Below are positions 43,099 to 51,679 of a stretch of 51,684 nt of DNA, piece by piece. Origin of the DNA: Thermoflexales bacterium (GTDB taxonomy: Bacteria > Chloroflexota > Anaerolineae > J036 > Brachytrichaceae); the NCBI GenBank assembly GCA_025056965.1, contig JANWVF010000045.1, positions 1 to 51,684 on the forward strand, given 5' to 3'. Position 1 is the first letter of the stretch. Every line of letters begins with the position of its first letter. The notes under the pieces were generated by a model. It had not been told where the DNA came from and did not search any database. It was given only the letters and a program-made list of their open reading frames with translations. The position numbers and the translations under genes are program-made.

Positions 43099-43125
43099 CC
43101 TGCCGGCGCGACGGCTGCCGGCAGG
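43099..43125 (+). terminator. Possible hairpin after the RCC1 pair
   Basis: A 9-base stem CCTGCCGGC (43099-43107) pairs with GCCGGCAGG (43117-43125) across a 9-base loop, 38 bases after the second RCC1 stop. No T-run follows, so it may only stabilise the mRNA end. The rest of the gap to 43330 shows no gene. Confidence 0.35.
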
Positions 43126-43536
43126 GCGCATCGCGACTCTGGTTGACCCAATTTTCTGAAGTGCTCCCCGCAAAAAGACCTGCGCGATCGGTAACCCTCC
43201 ATGCAATCAAGTTGCCCGGAGTTTCATCGGGGGCATATCGTTGGGGCATCCGGCGCGGCAAGCACAGGCGCGCGGCAGATAGGTTCGGCGCGATGCCCTC
43301 ATCGAGCATTCGTTCTTAAGGAGCGGTGCAATGTCGCATTCCCATGCTCAATCTACCCAACTGACCTGCCCGCACTGCAACCGGCCCTTCGACGCCGAAA
43401 TTTGGCTCATCGTGGATGCCGCCGAGCGCCCCGATCTATTCGATAAGGTCAAACAGGGCAAGCTATACGACCTCACCTGCCCCACTGCGGTTTCGTCGAA
43501 CAGGCGGATGCCCCGTTCCTGCTCTACCTAGATATT

Positions 43537-43580
43537 CCTCTCCCCCTGGGAGAGGGGTCGGGGGTAAGGGTACTCTTCTC
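43537..43580. repeat. Dispersed palindromic repeat inside the pseudogene
   Basis: CCTCTCCC and GGGAGAGG (43537-43544 and 43548-43555) form an 8-base hairpin. It is followed by GGTCGGGGGTAAGGGT, the recognisable form of a dispersed intergenic repeat seen in many high-GC bacteria (peptide reading PLPLGEGSGVRV). It interrupts the CpXC gene. Confidence 0.6.
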
Positions 43581-44256
43581 TCTCGCCCAACACACCTCTG
43601 CCAAACAGGACGGAGAAGCTGCCCGCGGAGCTGGTCGCGCGCCTGCTCGAGAGCCTGGGCGAGGCCTAGCAGGACGAGTGGCTAGTGCAAATGCTGGTCA
43701 TTCCGCTCCCTGGGCTGCCTGCCGCTTTGAGCGACGATCCTGAAGCCGCCTTGCGCCAAATGGCTGAACAGGCTGCCGCTGCCTTGGAGCAATTGCGCCA
43801 CGAGCAACCGGAAACGTATGCCCGACTAGAACCATCTGCCTACCAATTCTTTGAGGGTGCTCGCCTGTTCCAAACCATGCAGGAATTTCTCCAGGCCGAG
43901 ACCTGGGCCGAATCACAACGCATTCTCGAGCAACACCCTGAGCTTCTGGAAGAACGCGCTGAAGCTCTGCTAGAGCGGCTCATCCGGGCTGCCCGCATAC
44001 ACGGGCATGAAAACGCCGCGAAGCTGTTGGACGAGCATCGCGCTATCTTGCGCCGCTGCCGTGAGATAGGAATCCTGCGTGCCTTTGCGGAGAAGATGCG
44101 CTCGCCGGAAGGCTGGCCAGCGCCGAAGTGGCCGGACTGACCCCTGGGCAGTTGACCCTGCCCGAAATCTTCGCCCTGCGCCTGGAATGTCCTCGCTTGG
44201 CCGTGCTTTCGGCCTGTGAAACCAGATCAGGAGTAAGCCAGTCCCCAGCGGTTTGG

Positions 44257-44285
44257 TTGACACAGAGACGCGACCGCATGAAAAT
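44257..44285 (+). promoter_or_regulatory. Candidate promoter of the LCP gene
   Basis: A perfect TTGACA (44257-44262) is followed after 17 bases by GAAAAT (44280-44285, 4 of 6 matches). It lies about 118 bases before the LCP ATG, inside the decayed CHAT gene. Consensus evidence only. Confidence 0.35.
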
Positions 44286-44402
44286 GACCGCGCGATTTCT
44301 AGAAGAGGTGGAGAGAAGTCCGCAGCTCGGTTGCATCGCTGTTCGCCATTTCTGCCTTTTAACCCGCTTGCTTGCTGAAGCTATGCTGCGCCAAGTTTAA
44401 GT

Positions 44403-46412
44403 ATGAAGTGCATTTGTTTGCTCCGTTGGCTCGCCGGCGCCCTCGTCATGGCATGGCTGGTCGGTGCCACTCCGGCACGCGCGCAGAACCAGCCACCGCC
44501 CTCTCAACCTGTGCCAACACCTAAGCCAGTCCCTCCTCCGGCGCGCAAGATCGTCCTGCCCCCTAGCACGTTCAACATTGCCTTACTGGGCGTAGACACC
44601 CGGCCGGGCCGCGGGATGATGAATACCGATGTCATCATCATCGCCAGCGTCAACCCCGACGTGCCGATCGTCACCTTGCTCTCGATTCCACGCGACACCC
44701 CGGTTTACATCCCCGGCGTCGGCGTGCACAAGGTCAATCAAGCCTACGCCATTGGCGGCCCCGATCTGTTCAAAGAGACCATCCGCTACAACTTCGGTTT
44801 GGATATTGCCAACTACGCGATGGTCAACTTCACCGGTCTGGTGCGTGCCGTGGATGCGCTGGGCGGGGTGGACGTGATTGCCACCTGCCCGATTCAACAC
44901 AGCTTCCCGCGCGATCCTTATTACATGGGCGGCAGCATCGTCGCCAGAGACTATGTGGATACCTTTACCGGCGAGGTGTGGCCGGCTGGCTCGCGCGTGC
45001 CGCTGCTGCGCCTAGACCTGCCCAAGCCCGGTGTGTATCGCCTGAACGGATTACAAGCGCTGGCCTACGTGCGGGCGCGCTACAACATCCCCGGCGGCGA
45101 CTTAGATCGCGGTCGGCGTGAGCAGCGTTTGGTGCGCGCCTTGTTGGCCAAGGCCCGCCAGGTCGGCTCGCTCACCAAGCTCACCCAGCTATACAACGCC
45201 GTGCGCGACTACGTGGAGACCGACTTGACGTTGGAGAGCATTCTGCGCTATGCGCTGATGGCCGATAAGATCGGTGATGCCGTCGTGCGCAGCCGTTACC
45301 TAGTCGGCTATGACGCGGCCGGCGCGGCGCTGGAGGGTGCACCGACGAGATCGAGTAGCCGCTTGGAATACATCCAGAAGGCGCTGAGCGTCGCACTCAA
45401 CCAGCGCATCAACGACGGCATCCCGATCGAAGTGCTGGACGGCGTTGGCGATCCGGGCTTCGTGCTGGCGGCTGCCGATCGCTTGAAGGAATTGGGCTTC
45501 GTGGTCACGGCCATCAAGCCGGCCGGGCAGCCCTACGCGCACACGATTGTGATTGACCACACGACGACACAGAAAGGCAGCGCGCTGCCGCTCCTGCTGC
45601 GCACGTTCGGCATTAAACAGAGGAACGTCGTCCCCCAGCCGAACTCGGATGGGCCGCGCTTTACGGTTATCGTCGGTGCGGACTTCAACCCTTGCTACTA
45701 CGCCAAGTCCCTGTCGGCGGCGGGCAGCCAGCCGGTCAAGCCGCAAGAGCCGCCCTTAGAAGCGACGCTGCCGTCTCTAGAGACCTCGGTTGTCGTCACC
45801 GACACGGCGCATATCGAGCAAGCCGTGGCCGAGTCGCTCAATCAGACAGCCGTCGTAGTCACGGCCACGGCGTTGCTGGAATCCGCAGCTTCTGCTGCAG
45901 CCCCATTAGCCTCGCCGGAGGTCTTGCGGCCTACCTTCTCGGTGCCCTTGGGAGATGTCGTTAACGTCCGCAGCGCACCCACTTTGCGCTCGCGCACGCT
46001 AGGTCGGCTGCGCGGTGGATTCACTAGCGAGATCCTCGGCCGCAGCGTGGACGGCAACTGGCTCCAGTTTCAGATGCCGCGCAGTGGTCGCCTGGCCTGG
46101 GTGAACAAGAACGTCGTTCACATCGAAGGCTACTTCCAGGAAGTAGCTGTGAAAGATGAGAGCCAGTTGCCGCCTGACCCCGACGTGCCGCGCATCGTCG
46201 TCCCGGCGGGCAGCGTAGTGAACGTGCGCGGCGGCCCCGGCCTGAGCTTCAAAGTGATAGGCCGCATGCGCGCGCGCCAATCGGCGCCAATCATCGGGCG
46301 CAGCAACGATGGCGCATGGTGGCAGATCGAGTTCGCCGGGCAACCGGCATGGATCGCGGCGCGTTACGTGCGCGTTACCGGCAACGTCGGCACTGTGCCA
46401 AAGGCGGGATGA
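44403..46412 (+). CDS. LytR-CpsA-Psr (LCP) family protein with two SH3 domains
   Basis: This 669-residue extracytoplasmic protein has an N-terminal hydrophobic signal (about 1-27), a Pro-rich linker, and an LCP domain at about 55-265. The polyprenyl-phosphate site residues are visible: Asp65 and Arg68 (GVDTRPG), Asp76 (NTDVI), Arg97-Asp98 (SIPRDTP), and later RARYNIPGGDLDRGRREQ. A LytR C-terminal domain follows at about 335-440. Two SH3b domains follow at about 510-575 and 595-660, each with an NVR motif (VVNVRSAP, VVNVRGGPG). LCP proteins attach glycopolymers to the wall. The SH3 domains probably bind wall peptides. It converges with the M42 peptidase gene 19 bases downstream. Confidence 0.93.
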   Translation: MKCICLLRWLAGALVMAWLVGATPARAQNQPPPSQPVPTPKPVPPPARKIVLPPSTFNIALLGVDTRPGRGMMNTDVIIIASVNPDVPIVTLLSIPRDTPVYIPGVGVHKVNQAYAIGGPDLFKETIRYNFGLDIANYAMVNFTGLVRAVDALGGVDVIATCPIQHSFPRDPYYMGGSIVARDYVDTFTGEVWPAGSRVPLLRLDLPKPGVYRLNGLQALAYVRARYNIPGGDLDRGRREQRLVRALLAKARQVGSLTKLTQLYNAVRDYVETDLTLESILRYALMADKIGDAVVRSRYLVGYDAAGAALEGAPTRSSSRLEYIQKALSVALNQRINDGIPIEVLDGVGDPGFVLAAADRLKELGFVVTAIKPAGQPYAHTIVIDHTTTQKGSALPLLLRTFGIKQRNVVPQPNSDGPRFTVIVGADFNPCYYAKSLSAAGSQPVKPQEPPLEATLPSLETSVVVTDTAHIEQAVAESLNQTAVVVTATALLESAASAAAPLASPEVLRPTFSVPLGDVVNVRSAPTLRSRTLGRLRGGFTSEILGRSVDGNWLQFQMPRSGRLAWVNKNVVHIEGYFQEVAVKDESQLPPDPDVPRIVVPAGSVVNVRGGPGLSFKVIGRMRARQSAPIIGRSNDGAWWQIEFAGQPAWIAARYVRVTGNVGTVPKAG

Positions 46413-46431
46413 CGAACGCGACGAAGCCCTT

Positions 46432-47496
46432 TTAGTGCAGGGTGAAATCCGTCTCCGCGGTGAGCTCCCTCACGAACGCAGCGATGAGCTTTGCGGCGCT
46501 TTCAACGTCGCTCAGCGCGATCATCTCATTCGGTGAGTGCATGTAACGATTGGGAATGGAGATGATGCCGGTCGCCACGCCGCCGCGCGAGAGGTGAATG
46601 GCGTCGGCGTCGGTGCCGGTGCCGCGTGGGCTGGCTTCTACGACGTAAGGGATGCTCTCGCGCTCCGCTAGGCCGATCAGCATGTCGAACACGACAGGGC
46701 TGCCCGCCGACCCGCGCGAAATGACCGGCCCGCCGCCCAGCTTCACATCGCCGGAGCGCCGCTTGCTCGCGTCCGGATGATCGGTGGCGTGCGTCACATC
46801 CACGACGATGGCTGCCTGAGGGGCGAACGCAAAGGCCGAGGTGTATGCGCCGGCGAAGGTGATCTCTTCCTGCACCGTGGCGACTGCGGCGACCGTCGCG
46901 ACCGGCCGAGCCTGAGCCAGCAGCCGCAGCGCCTCCAGCACAGTGAACGCGCCGATGCGGTTGTCAATGCTGCGCGAGACGATGCGCCCGTTGGGGAAGT
47001 CATAGACAGGTGCATCAATCACGCCGGTTGTGCCCACCCGCACGCGCGTCAGCGCCTCGTCGCGGTTCTTCGCGCCGATGTCAATCCATAGGTCCTCGAT
47101 CTTGCTAGCTTTGTCGCGCTCTTCCGGCTTCATGAGGTGGATAGCCTTCTTGCCGATCACGCCGATCACATCGCCTTGCTTGCCGAGCAAGCGTATGCGC
47201 TGGCCAACCAACACCTGGGCATCCCAGCCGCCGATCGGCGCGAACCACAAATAGCCCTCGTCATCCACGTGGGTGATCATCAAGCCGATCTCGTCAATGT
47301 GACCGGCCAGCAGCACGCGCGGCGCACCCGGCGCGCCGTTGAGCACGGCGTAGGAATTGCCCCGCACGTCGGCACGCACGTCATCGGCGAAGGTCTTCGC
47401 CTCCTCCCGCCAGATGCGCGCCGGGCCGGCTTCGTCTCCCGATGGACCGGGCGCGCTCAGCAGTCGCTTGAGAAATGCAACGGAGTGCTCGTTCAT
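46432..47496 (-). CDS. M42-family aminopeptidase (glutamyl aminopeptidase/endoglucanase-M type)
   Basis: This 354-residue cytoplasmic dinuclear metallo-aminopeptidase usually forms a dodecameric TET shell that trims peptides. Metal-site motifs are present: AGHIDEIGLM near residue 66 (His, Asp), SIDNRIGAF near 180 (bridging Asp), VQEEITFAGA near 215 (catalytic Glu pair), VVDVTHATD near 240 and PNRYMHSPNEM near 318. The open frame reaches 47577, but those residues overlap the divergent SGNH gene. MNEHSVAFLKRLL at 47496 starts as family members do. ATG 47526 is possible. The family is certain, the peptide preference is not. Confidence 0.93.
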   Translation of the reverse strand: MNEHSVAFLKRLLSAPGPSGDEAGPARIWREEAKTFADDVRADVRGNSYAVLNGAPGAPRVLLAGHIDEIGLMITHVDDEGYLWFAPIGGWDAQVLVGQRIRLLGKQGDVIGVIGKKAIHLMKPEERDKASKIEDLWIDIGAKNRDEALTRVRVGTTGVIDAPVYDFPNGRIVSRSIDNRIGAFTVLEALRLLAQARPVATVAAVATVQEEITFAGAYTSAFAFAPQAAIVVDVTHATDHPDASKRRSGDVKLGGGPVISRGSAGSPVVFDMLIGLAERESIPYVVEASPRGTGTDADAIHLSRGGVATGIISIPNRYMHSPNEMIALSDVESAAKLIAAFVRELTAETDFTLH

Positions 47497-47524
47497 ATCG
47501 CGCGGATTATCCACGATGCTCGGC

Positions 47525-48490
47525 ATGTGGCACGTTAAAATCGCGTCTGTGGGCAGGAGAGTCCTGACCGTGATCACGTGTGCCTTGTTGATCGGCTGCG
47601 CGCCGGTTCAGCCTGCTGCCTCGCCGCCATCGCGGCCTGCGCCGCCAGTCTTCGGGCAGTTCGATCCGAGCACGACGCGCGACATTGACGTGGACGCGCT
47701 GCCGGTGTTGCCGGAGATCACGCCGGCGCTGGCAGAGTCGCTGCGCGCGATTTACCGCGACGGCCTCGCCAAAGGCAACAACCCGCGCGTGTTCGCCAAG
47801 CTGGGCGACTGCATGACCGAGAATGAGTATTTCTTGGTTCCGCTCAGCGCCGGGCGTTATGAGCTGGGCGACTATGCGGCGCTGAAGCCGACACTTGAGC
47901 ATTTCTTGGGCGTTCCGACGCGCGCTAACGGCGGCCGACCGTGGGACAAGGATTCGTTCGCTACCGTCGGCCTAGCCTCGGCCGGCGGCTTCAACGTGGC
48001 TGGCCCGCTCGATCCAACCTGGTCTAATCCCGAATGGTGCGCCGCCGACGAATCGCCGCTCCAATGTGAGCTGCGCGTCTCCAAGCCGGCCTTCGCCGTC
48101 GTCATGTTCGGCACGAACGACGTCAACACCACCGACCTGGCGACCTACGACTTCTACCTGCGCACCATCATCAGTCAGACGCTGGATGCCGGCGTGATCC
48201 CGATCTTGAATACCTTCCCAACGCGACCGGAGAACCCGGACAAGACCCGCCAACTCAACCAGATCGTGGCCAAGGTGGCCCAGGACTACGGCATCCCCTT
48301 AGTGAACCTGAATCGCGCGTTGGCTGCGCTGCCTAACCAGGGGGTAGATCCCAAAGACACCACCCACCTGACCGTGCCGCCGGATGGCCGCGTAGATATT
48401 TTTTCGGGCGAACACCTGCGCTATGGCTTCACCGTGCGCAACCTGGTGACGCTGCAGGCTCTAGATTTAGTGCTGAAGACGGTCAAGTAG
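47525..48490 (+). CDS. SGNH-hydrolase-like lipoprotein with Cys in place of the nucleophilic Ser
   Basis: This 321-residue lipoprotein (lipobox LIGC, Cys25) has an SGNH/GDSL-fold domain. Block I reads KLGDCMT with Cys96 where the catalytic Ser of GDS is expected. Block III FGTNDVN and block V DTTHLT (Asp-x-x-His) are normal. The neighbour at 48935 has the same domain with a regular GDS, so the exchange is specific. A Cys nucleophile could give a slow or thioester-type hydrolase, or the protein may only bind its ligand. ATG 47525 gives a full signal peptide; GTG 47549 is an alternative. It is divergent from the M42 gene, with no free promoter space. Confidence 0.72.
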   Translation: MWHVKIASVGRRVLTVITCALLIGCAPVQPAASPPSRPAPPVFGQFDPSTTRDIDVDALPVLPEITPALAESLRAIYRDGLAKGNNPRVFAKLGDCMTENEYFLVPLSAGRYELGDYAALKPTLEHFLGVPTRANGGRPWDKDSFATVGLASAGGFNVAGPLDPTWSNPEWCAADESPLQCELRVSKPAFAVVMFGTNDVNTTDLATYDFYLRTIISQTLDAGVIPILNTFPTRPENPDKTRQLNQIVAKVAQDYGIPLVNLNRALAALPNQGVDPKDTTHLTVPPDGRVDIFSGEHLRYGFTVRNLVTLQALDLVLKTVK

Positions 48491-48896
48491 ACCTATAGCC
48501 GCACATCCGCCACTCGCCGCCTTCTTGAACCACTTTGAACTGACGCTCGGCTAGGTCGAACTCGCGGCGTTCGCCGTCGTAGTTAGTGACGATTTTGCCG
48601 TTACAGGCGACGAACGCCGTGTTGCCCTCGGTTGCGGCGGTGCGACAGGCCAGCGCATCTAGGGCCGGGCTGCGCCCTTTGATCGAGGTTGCTTCTAAGC
48701 GCGCGCTCGGCTCCCACGCTGCGCACGACAGCGTGATCATGCGGTCTACATCGCCCTTCACGCGCGCCTGCAGATAGGCTTCGATGCGCTGAGCCGGGTC
48801 GCCGGCCGGCGCGTCGCCACAGGCGACCAGCGCGATGCTCAGCCCAATGGTTGCCATCAACGTCAACGTCTTGCTCGCCTTGCGCATGGCGCGCAT
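48483..48896 (-). CDS. Small putative lipoprotein
   Basis: This 137-residue protein has a signal peptide ending in IALVAC (lipobox Cys about residue 29) and a soluble domain of about 105 residues. That domain starts with an amphipathic helix (RIEAYLQARVKGDVDRM) and ends in beta strands (RQFKVVQEGGEWRMCGYRS). Four Cys in the mature part could form two disulfides. The shape resembles NTF2/DUF4878-type lipoproteins, which are common and uncharacterised; I cannot confirm this. ATG 48896 follows GGTGA; 48887 is also possible. Its stop overlaps the end of the SGNH lipoprotein gene by 8 bases (convergent). Confidence 0.65.
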   Translation of the reverse strand: MRAMRKASKTLTLMATIGLSIALVACGDAPAGDPAQRIEAYLQARVKGDVDRMITLSCAAWEPSARLEATSIKGRSPALDALACRTAATEGNTAFVACNGKIVTNYDGERREFDLAERQFKVVQEGGEWRMCGYRST

Positions 48897-48934
48897 GGTA
48901 TCACCATCGGCACGCTTCGATACAATGCGCGCCG

Positions 48935-50428
48935 ATGCAGCGTCGTTCACGCGCGCCATCCTCGGTTGTCGCCGCGCTTTTCGCCCTGCTAGCGCTGATT
49001 GGCTTGGCGCTGATTGTGGTCGGCCTTGAACGTGGCGCGCCTGCGCCCGCGCCGGTCGGCAACATCGCGGTAACCATCTACCCGACGCGGCCGCTGCCAA
49101 CGGCCGTGCCCCCACCGCAGGTCGCCGCGCCCACCGAGGCGCCGACTGCCGCCCCGACGCCCACTCCCCGTGTGACCCAGTATGTGGTGCAGCCGAACGA
49201 CACGCTGTGGGACATCGCCATTCGCTTCGGCTTCGCCACGCTCGACCCAATCATCGCGGCCAACCCGGGCATCAACCCCGACTTCCTCTCGCTCGGCCAA
49301 GTCATCAACATCCCCGGCGCCGACTTTGTGCCGCCGCCTCGCCCGCGGCCGACCGCTGCGCCGGTTCAGCCGCCGCAGCCGGCTGCGCCGAGCTACTTTG
49401 TGATGGGCCGCGTGTTGCCCGATGCAGGCGGTCTGCGCCTGCGCGCCGGCCCAAGCTACGAGAGCAGCGTCATCACTCGGCTTGGGCCTAATACCGAGTT
49501 GAAGATCCTCGGCCAGGTGGCCGGGCAGAGTTGGTTGAAGGTGATCACGCCGAACGGCACCGAGGGCTATGTGGACGCGCGCTATGTGAGCATCGGTGGT
49601 GCGACGGTGCTACCGACGTCGCCCGTCCCGGCTACCCCGGCCGCCGAGCCGGCCTCGGCAACCGGAGTAGCCGGCCCGCTCGAATATCCATACCTCTCCG
49701 ACATCTCGCCGCGCGTGCATCAGATCTTTCGGCTCGGCCAGGCGCGCGGCAACCGCCCCAACGCTTTCTCGGTCGTCGGCGACAGCAACTCGCAGCACCC
49801 GGCCTTCCTCAAGCCGTTCGATTGGGGCAACTACAACCTAGGCAGCTATGCCTACCTACAACCTACGGTGGATTTCTTTCGCGGCTCGTTCGCCCACGAC
49901 AGCCCGGCGGCAGTCGGCGGCTTCAACACGGCGAAGGTGCTTGACCCGGCCCATGCGCCGGCCTACTGCAACGGCCAGTCGCCGTTGGAGTGCGAATACA
50001 ACCGCACTCGTCCCAGCATCGCGCTCATTCTGCTCGGCACGGGCGACCAGCACAACTGGCAGAACTTCGAGAGCAACTATCGCCGCATCATCGAAATCTC
50101 AATCAACATGGGCGTAATCCCGGTGCTCATCACGAAAGCCGACGACCTGGAATCGCGCGACAGCAACGCGCCCTACGGTTACATCAACGGCAAAATTGCC
50201 CAACTGGCCAGCGAGTATCAGGTGCCGCTGCTGAACCTGCGCCAGGTGGTGCAGCGCCTGCCTAATGGAGGCACGATTGGCGATGGCTTTCACTACAACT
50301 TTCCCGCCGACAACCGCAGCGCATGGTTTACGCCGGACTATCTTCAGTATGGCTACAACCAACGCAACCTGACTGCGCTGCAAGTGCTGGACGTGCTGCG
50401 ACGCAGGGTAATCCAACCGGGGACGTAG
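48935..50428 (+). CDS. LysM-SH3b-SGNH envelope protein
   Basis: This 497-residue protein has an N-terminal membrane anchor (about residues 11-30), a Pro/Thr linker, one LysM domain at about 82-128 (YVVQPNDTLWDIAIRFGF start) and one SH3b domain at about 154-222 (LRLRAGPSYESS). A C-terminal SGNH-like domain runs from about 250. Block I is VVGDSNS with Ser284, block III LGTGDQ and block V DGFHYN (Asp-x-x-His), so the Ser-His-Asp triad is complete. LysM and SH3b bind peptidoglycan, so it may esterify or de-esterify wall glycans. It is the paralogue of the 47525 lipoprotein. The ATG at 48935 is chosen because the anchor starts there. Confidence 0.82.
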   Translation: MQRRSRAPSSVVAALFALLALIGLALIVVGLERGAPAPAPVGNIAVTIYPTRPLPTAVPPPQVAAPTEAPTAAPTPTPRVTQYVVQPNDTLWDIAIRFGFATLDPIIAANPGINPDFLSLGQVINIPGADFVPPPRPRPTAAPVQPPQPAAPSYFVMGRVLPDAGGLRLRAGPSYESSVITRLGPNTELKILGQVAGQSWLKVITPNGTEGYVDARYVSIGGATVLPTSPVPATPAAEPASATGVAGPLEYPYLSDISPRVHQIFRLGQARGNRPNAFSVVGDSNSQHPAFLKPFDWGNYNLGSYAYLQPTVDFFRGSFAHDSPAAVGGFNTAKVLDPAHAPAYCNGQSPLECEYNRTRPSIALILLGTGDQHNWQNFESNYRRIIEISINMGVIPVLITKADDLESRDSNAPYGYINGKIAQLASEYQVPLLNLRQVVQRLPNGGTIGDGFHYNFPADNRSAWFTPDYLQYGYNQRNLTALQVLDVLRRRVIQPGT

Positions 50429-50446
50429 GGAGCGCGCTGCAGCGCG

Positions 50447-51679
50447 TCAGATCACGCGCACGCGCAGCGACTTCAGGCCATGGAAGTGATAGGCGTTGCG
50501 ATACTCCGGCTGCTCAACCAGCTCCAGGCCGGGGATGCGCCGCGCCAATGTGCCGAGCGCAATATCCAGCTCCAGCCGCGCCAGGGGCGCGCCCACGCAG
50601 AAGTGGATGCCACCGCCGAACGAAACGTGCGGGTTGTCGGCTCGCCCGATGTCCAACGTGTTCGGATCGCGGAAGCGTTGTGGGTCGCGGTTGGCGGCGC
50701 CGAGCAAGAGCGCGATCGTATCGCCGAACTTAAAAGCGTGCCCGTTCCAACTTAGGTCGTCCAGAACCCAGCGCGTGAATAGGTGCAGCGGCGTGTCGAA
50801 GCGCATCAACTCCTCGGCGGCGGAGCGGCTCAGCGATGGATCGGCAACGAGCCTCTCCCACTGGTCGCGGTGGGTTAGCAAGGCGAACACGCCGTTGCCG
50901 ATCACGTTCACGGTGGCTTCGTGGCCGGCGTTCAGCAGTTGCATGCAGCCGGAGATCAGCTCGTGTTCGGTCAGCCGGTTGCCCTGGTCTTCGGCCTCGA
51001 TCAGGCGGGTGATCAGGTCGTCGGTGGGGTTGCGCCGCCGCGCTTGCACCAGCTCGCTGAGGTAGGCATAGAACTCCTGTGTGGCCTGCACGGCCCGACG
51101 CTCTTGTTCGGGAGTGTGGCCCAGCTCATACATGGCGACCATCGCGTGCGACCAGCGCAACAGGTGATCGCTCATCTCCACCGGCACGCCCAACATGTTG
51201 GCAATGGTGACCACGGGGATCGGCGTGGCGTAGGCCGGCAGCAGATCTGCCTCGCCCTGGGCGAGCATCGTGTCAATCAGTTGGTCGCACAGCGCCTGAA
51301 TCTGGGGGCGCAGGTTCTCGATCTGCCGAGCCATGAACGCTTTTTGCACCAGCCCGCGCAGCCGAGTGTGATCCGGCGGCTCCATCTGGATCATGGTGGC
51401 GTTGTCCACGTCGTAGAACGGTTTGAGTTCCTCAGGGATGGGCGGCCAGCCCAGTTCTTCGCGCGTGCGCAGGTGCGTGATCTGCCGGCCGAAGCGCCGG
51501 TCGCGCAGCAGGGCGTTCACGTCTTCCCAGCGGGCGAAGCACCATAGGTCGAAGTCTTCCCAGTAGAACGGCTGCGGCAGTTGGCGCAGGGCGTCGTAGT
51601 ACGGATAAGGGTCGTTATAGAAGTGTGGGTCGCGCGGATTCAACCGGATGTTTCGACCGCGTATCTCCATGTGCAGCAT
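50447..51679 (-). CDS. Cytochrome P450 (second)
   Basis: This 410-residue soluble bacterial P450 has the I-helix AGHEATVN near residue 246, ExxR in EELMRF near 285 and the regular heme loop SFGGGIHFCVGAPLAR near 350, which ends with the proximal Cys. The conserved MEPPDHTRLRGLVQKAF near 100 is typical of CYP107-like class I enzymes. It is distinct from the catabolic-module P450 in the Cys loop and I-helix. The start at 51679 is only five bases from the window end, so upstream elements are not visible; ATG 51670 (MEIRG) could also start it. It is convergent with the LysM-SGNH gene. The substrate is unknown. Confidence 0.92.
   Translation of the reverse strand: MLHMEIRGRNIRLNPRDPHFYNDPYPYYDALRQLPQPFYWEDFDLWCFARWEDVNALLRDRRFGRQITHLRTREELGWPPIPEELKPFYDVDNATMIQMEPPDHTRLRGLVQKAFMARQIENLRPQIQALCDQLIDTMLAQGEADLLPAYATPIPVVTIANMLGVPVEMSDHLLRWSHAMVAMYELGHTPEQERRAVQATQEFYAYLSELVQARRRNPTDDLITRLIEAEDQGNRLTEHELISGCMQLLNAGHEATVNVIGNGVFALLTHRDQWERLVADPSLSRSAAEELMRFDTPLHLFTRWVLDDLSWNGHAFKFGDTIALLLGAANRDPQRFRDPNTLDIGRADNPHVSFGGGIHFCVGAPLARLELDIALGTLARRIPGLELVEQPEYRNAYHFHGLKSLRVRVI

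Larger units (their letters stand above)
43331..44400 (+). pseudogene. Decayed CpXC/CHAT-domain gene
   Basis: Fragments in more than one frame line up as one former gene. The CpXC zinc-ribbon-like start (43331) reads TCPHCNRPFDAEIWLIV and then DLTCP, where one missing C in a C-run shifts the frame. Restored, it would read CPHCGFVEQADAPFLLYLD. A 43685-44140 frame gives a helical part (LRQMAEQAAAALEQL, EFLQAETWAESQRILEQHPELL). From about 44128 another frame gives GLTPGQLTLPEIFALRLE and AVLSACETRSG, the strand and catalytic Cys motif of CHAT caspase-like proteases. Most of the protease, including its His block, is deleted. A palindromic repeat is inserted at 43537-43580. Not functional. Confidence 0.7.

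Noticed and set aside
48921-48937. TACAAT just before the 48935 start as a leaderless-mRNA promoter
   Set aside because: The -10-like match is isolated, with no -35 support.
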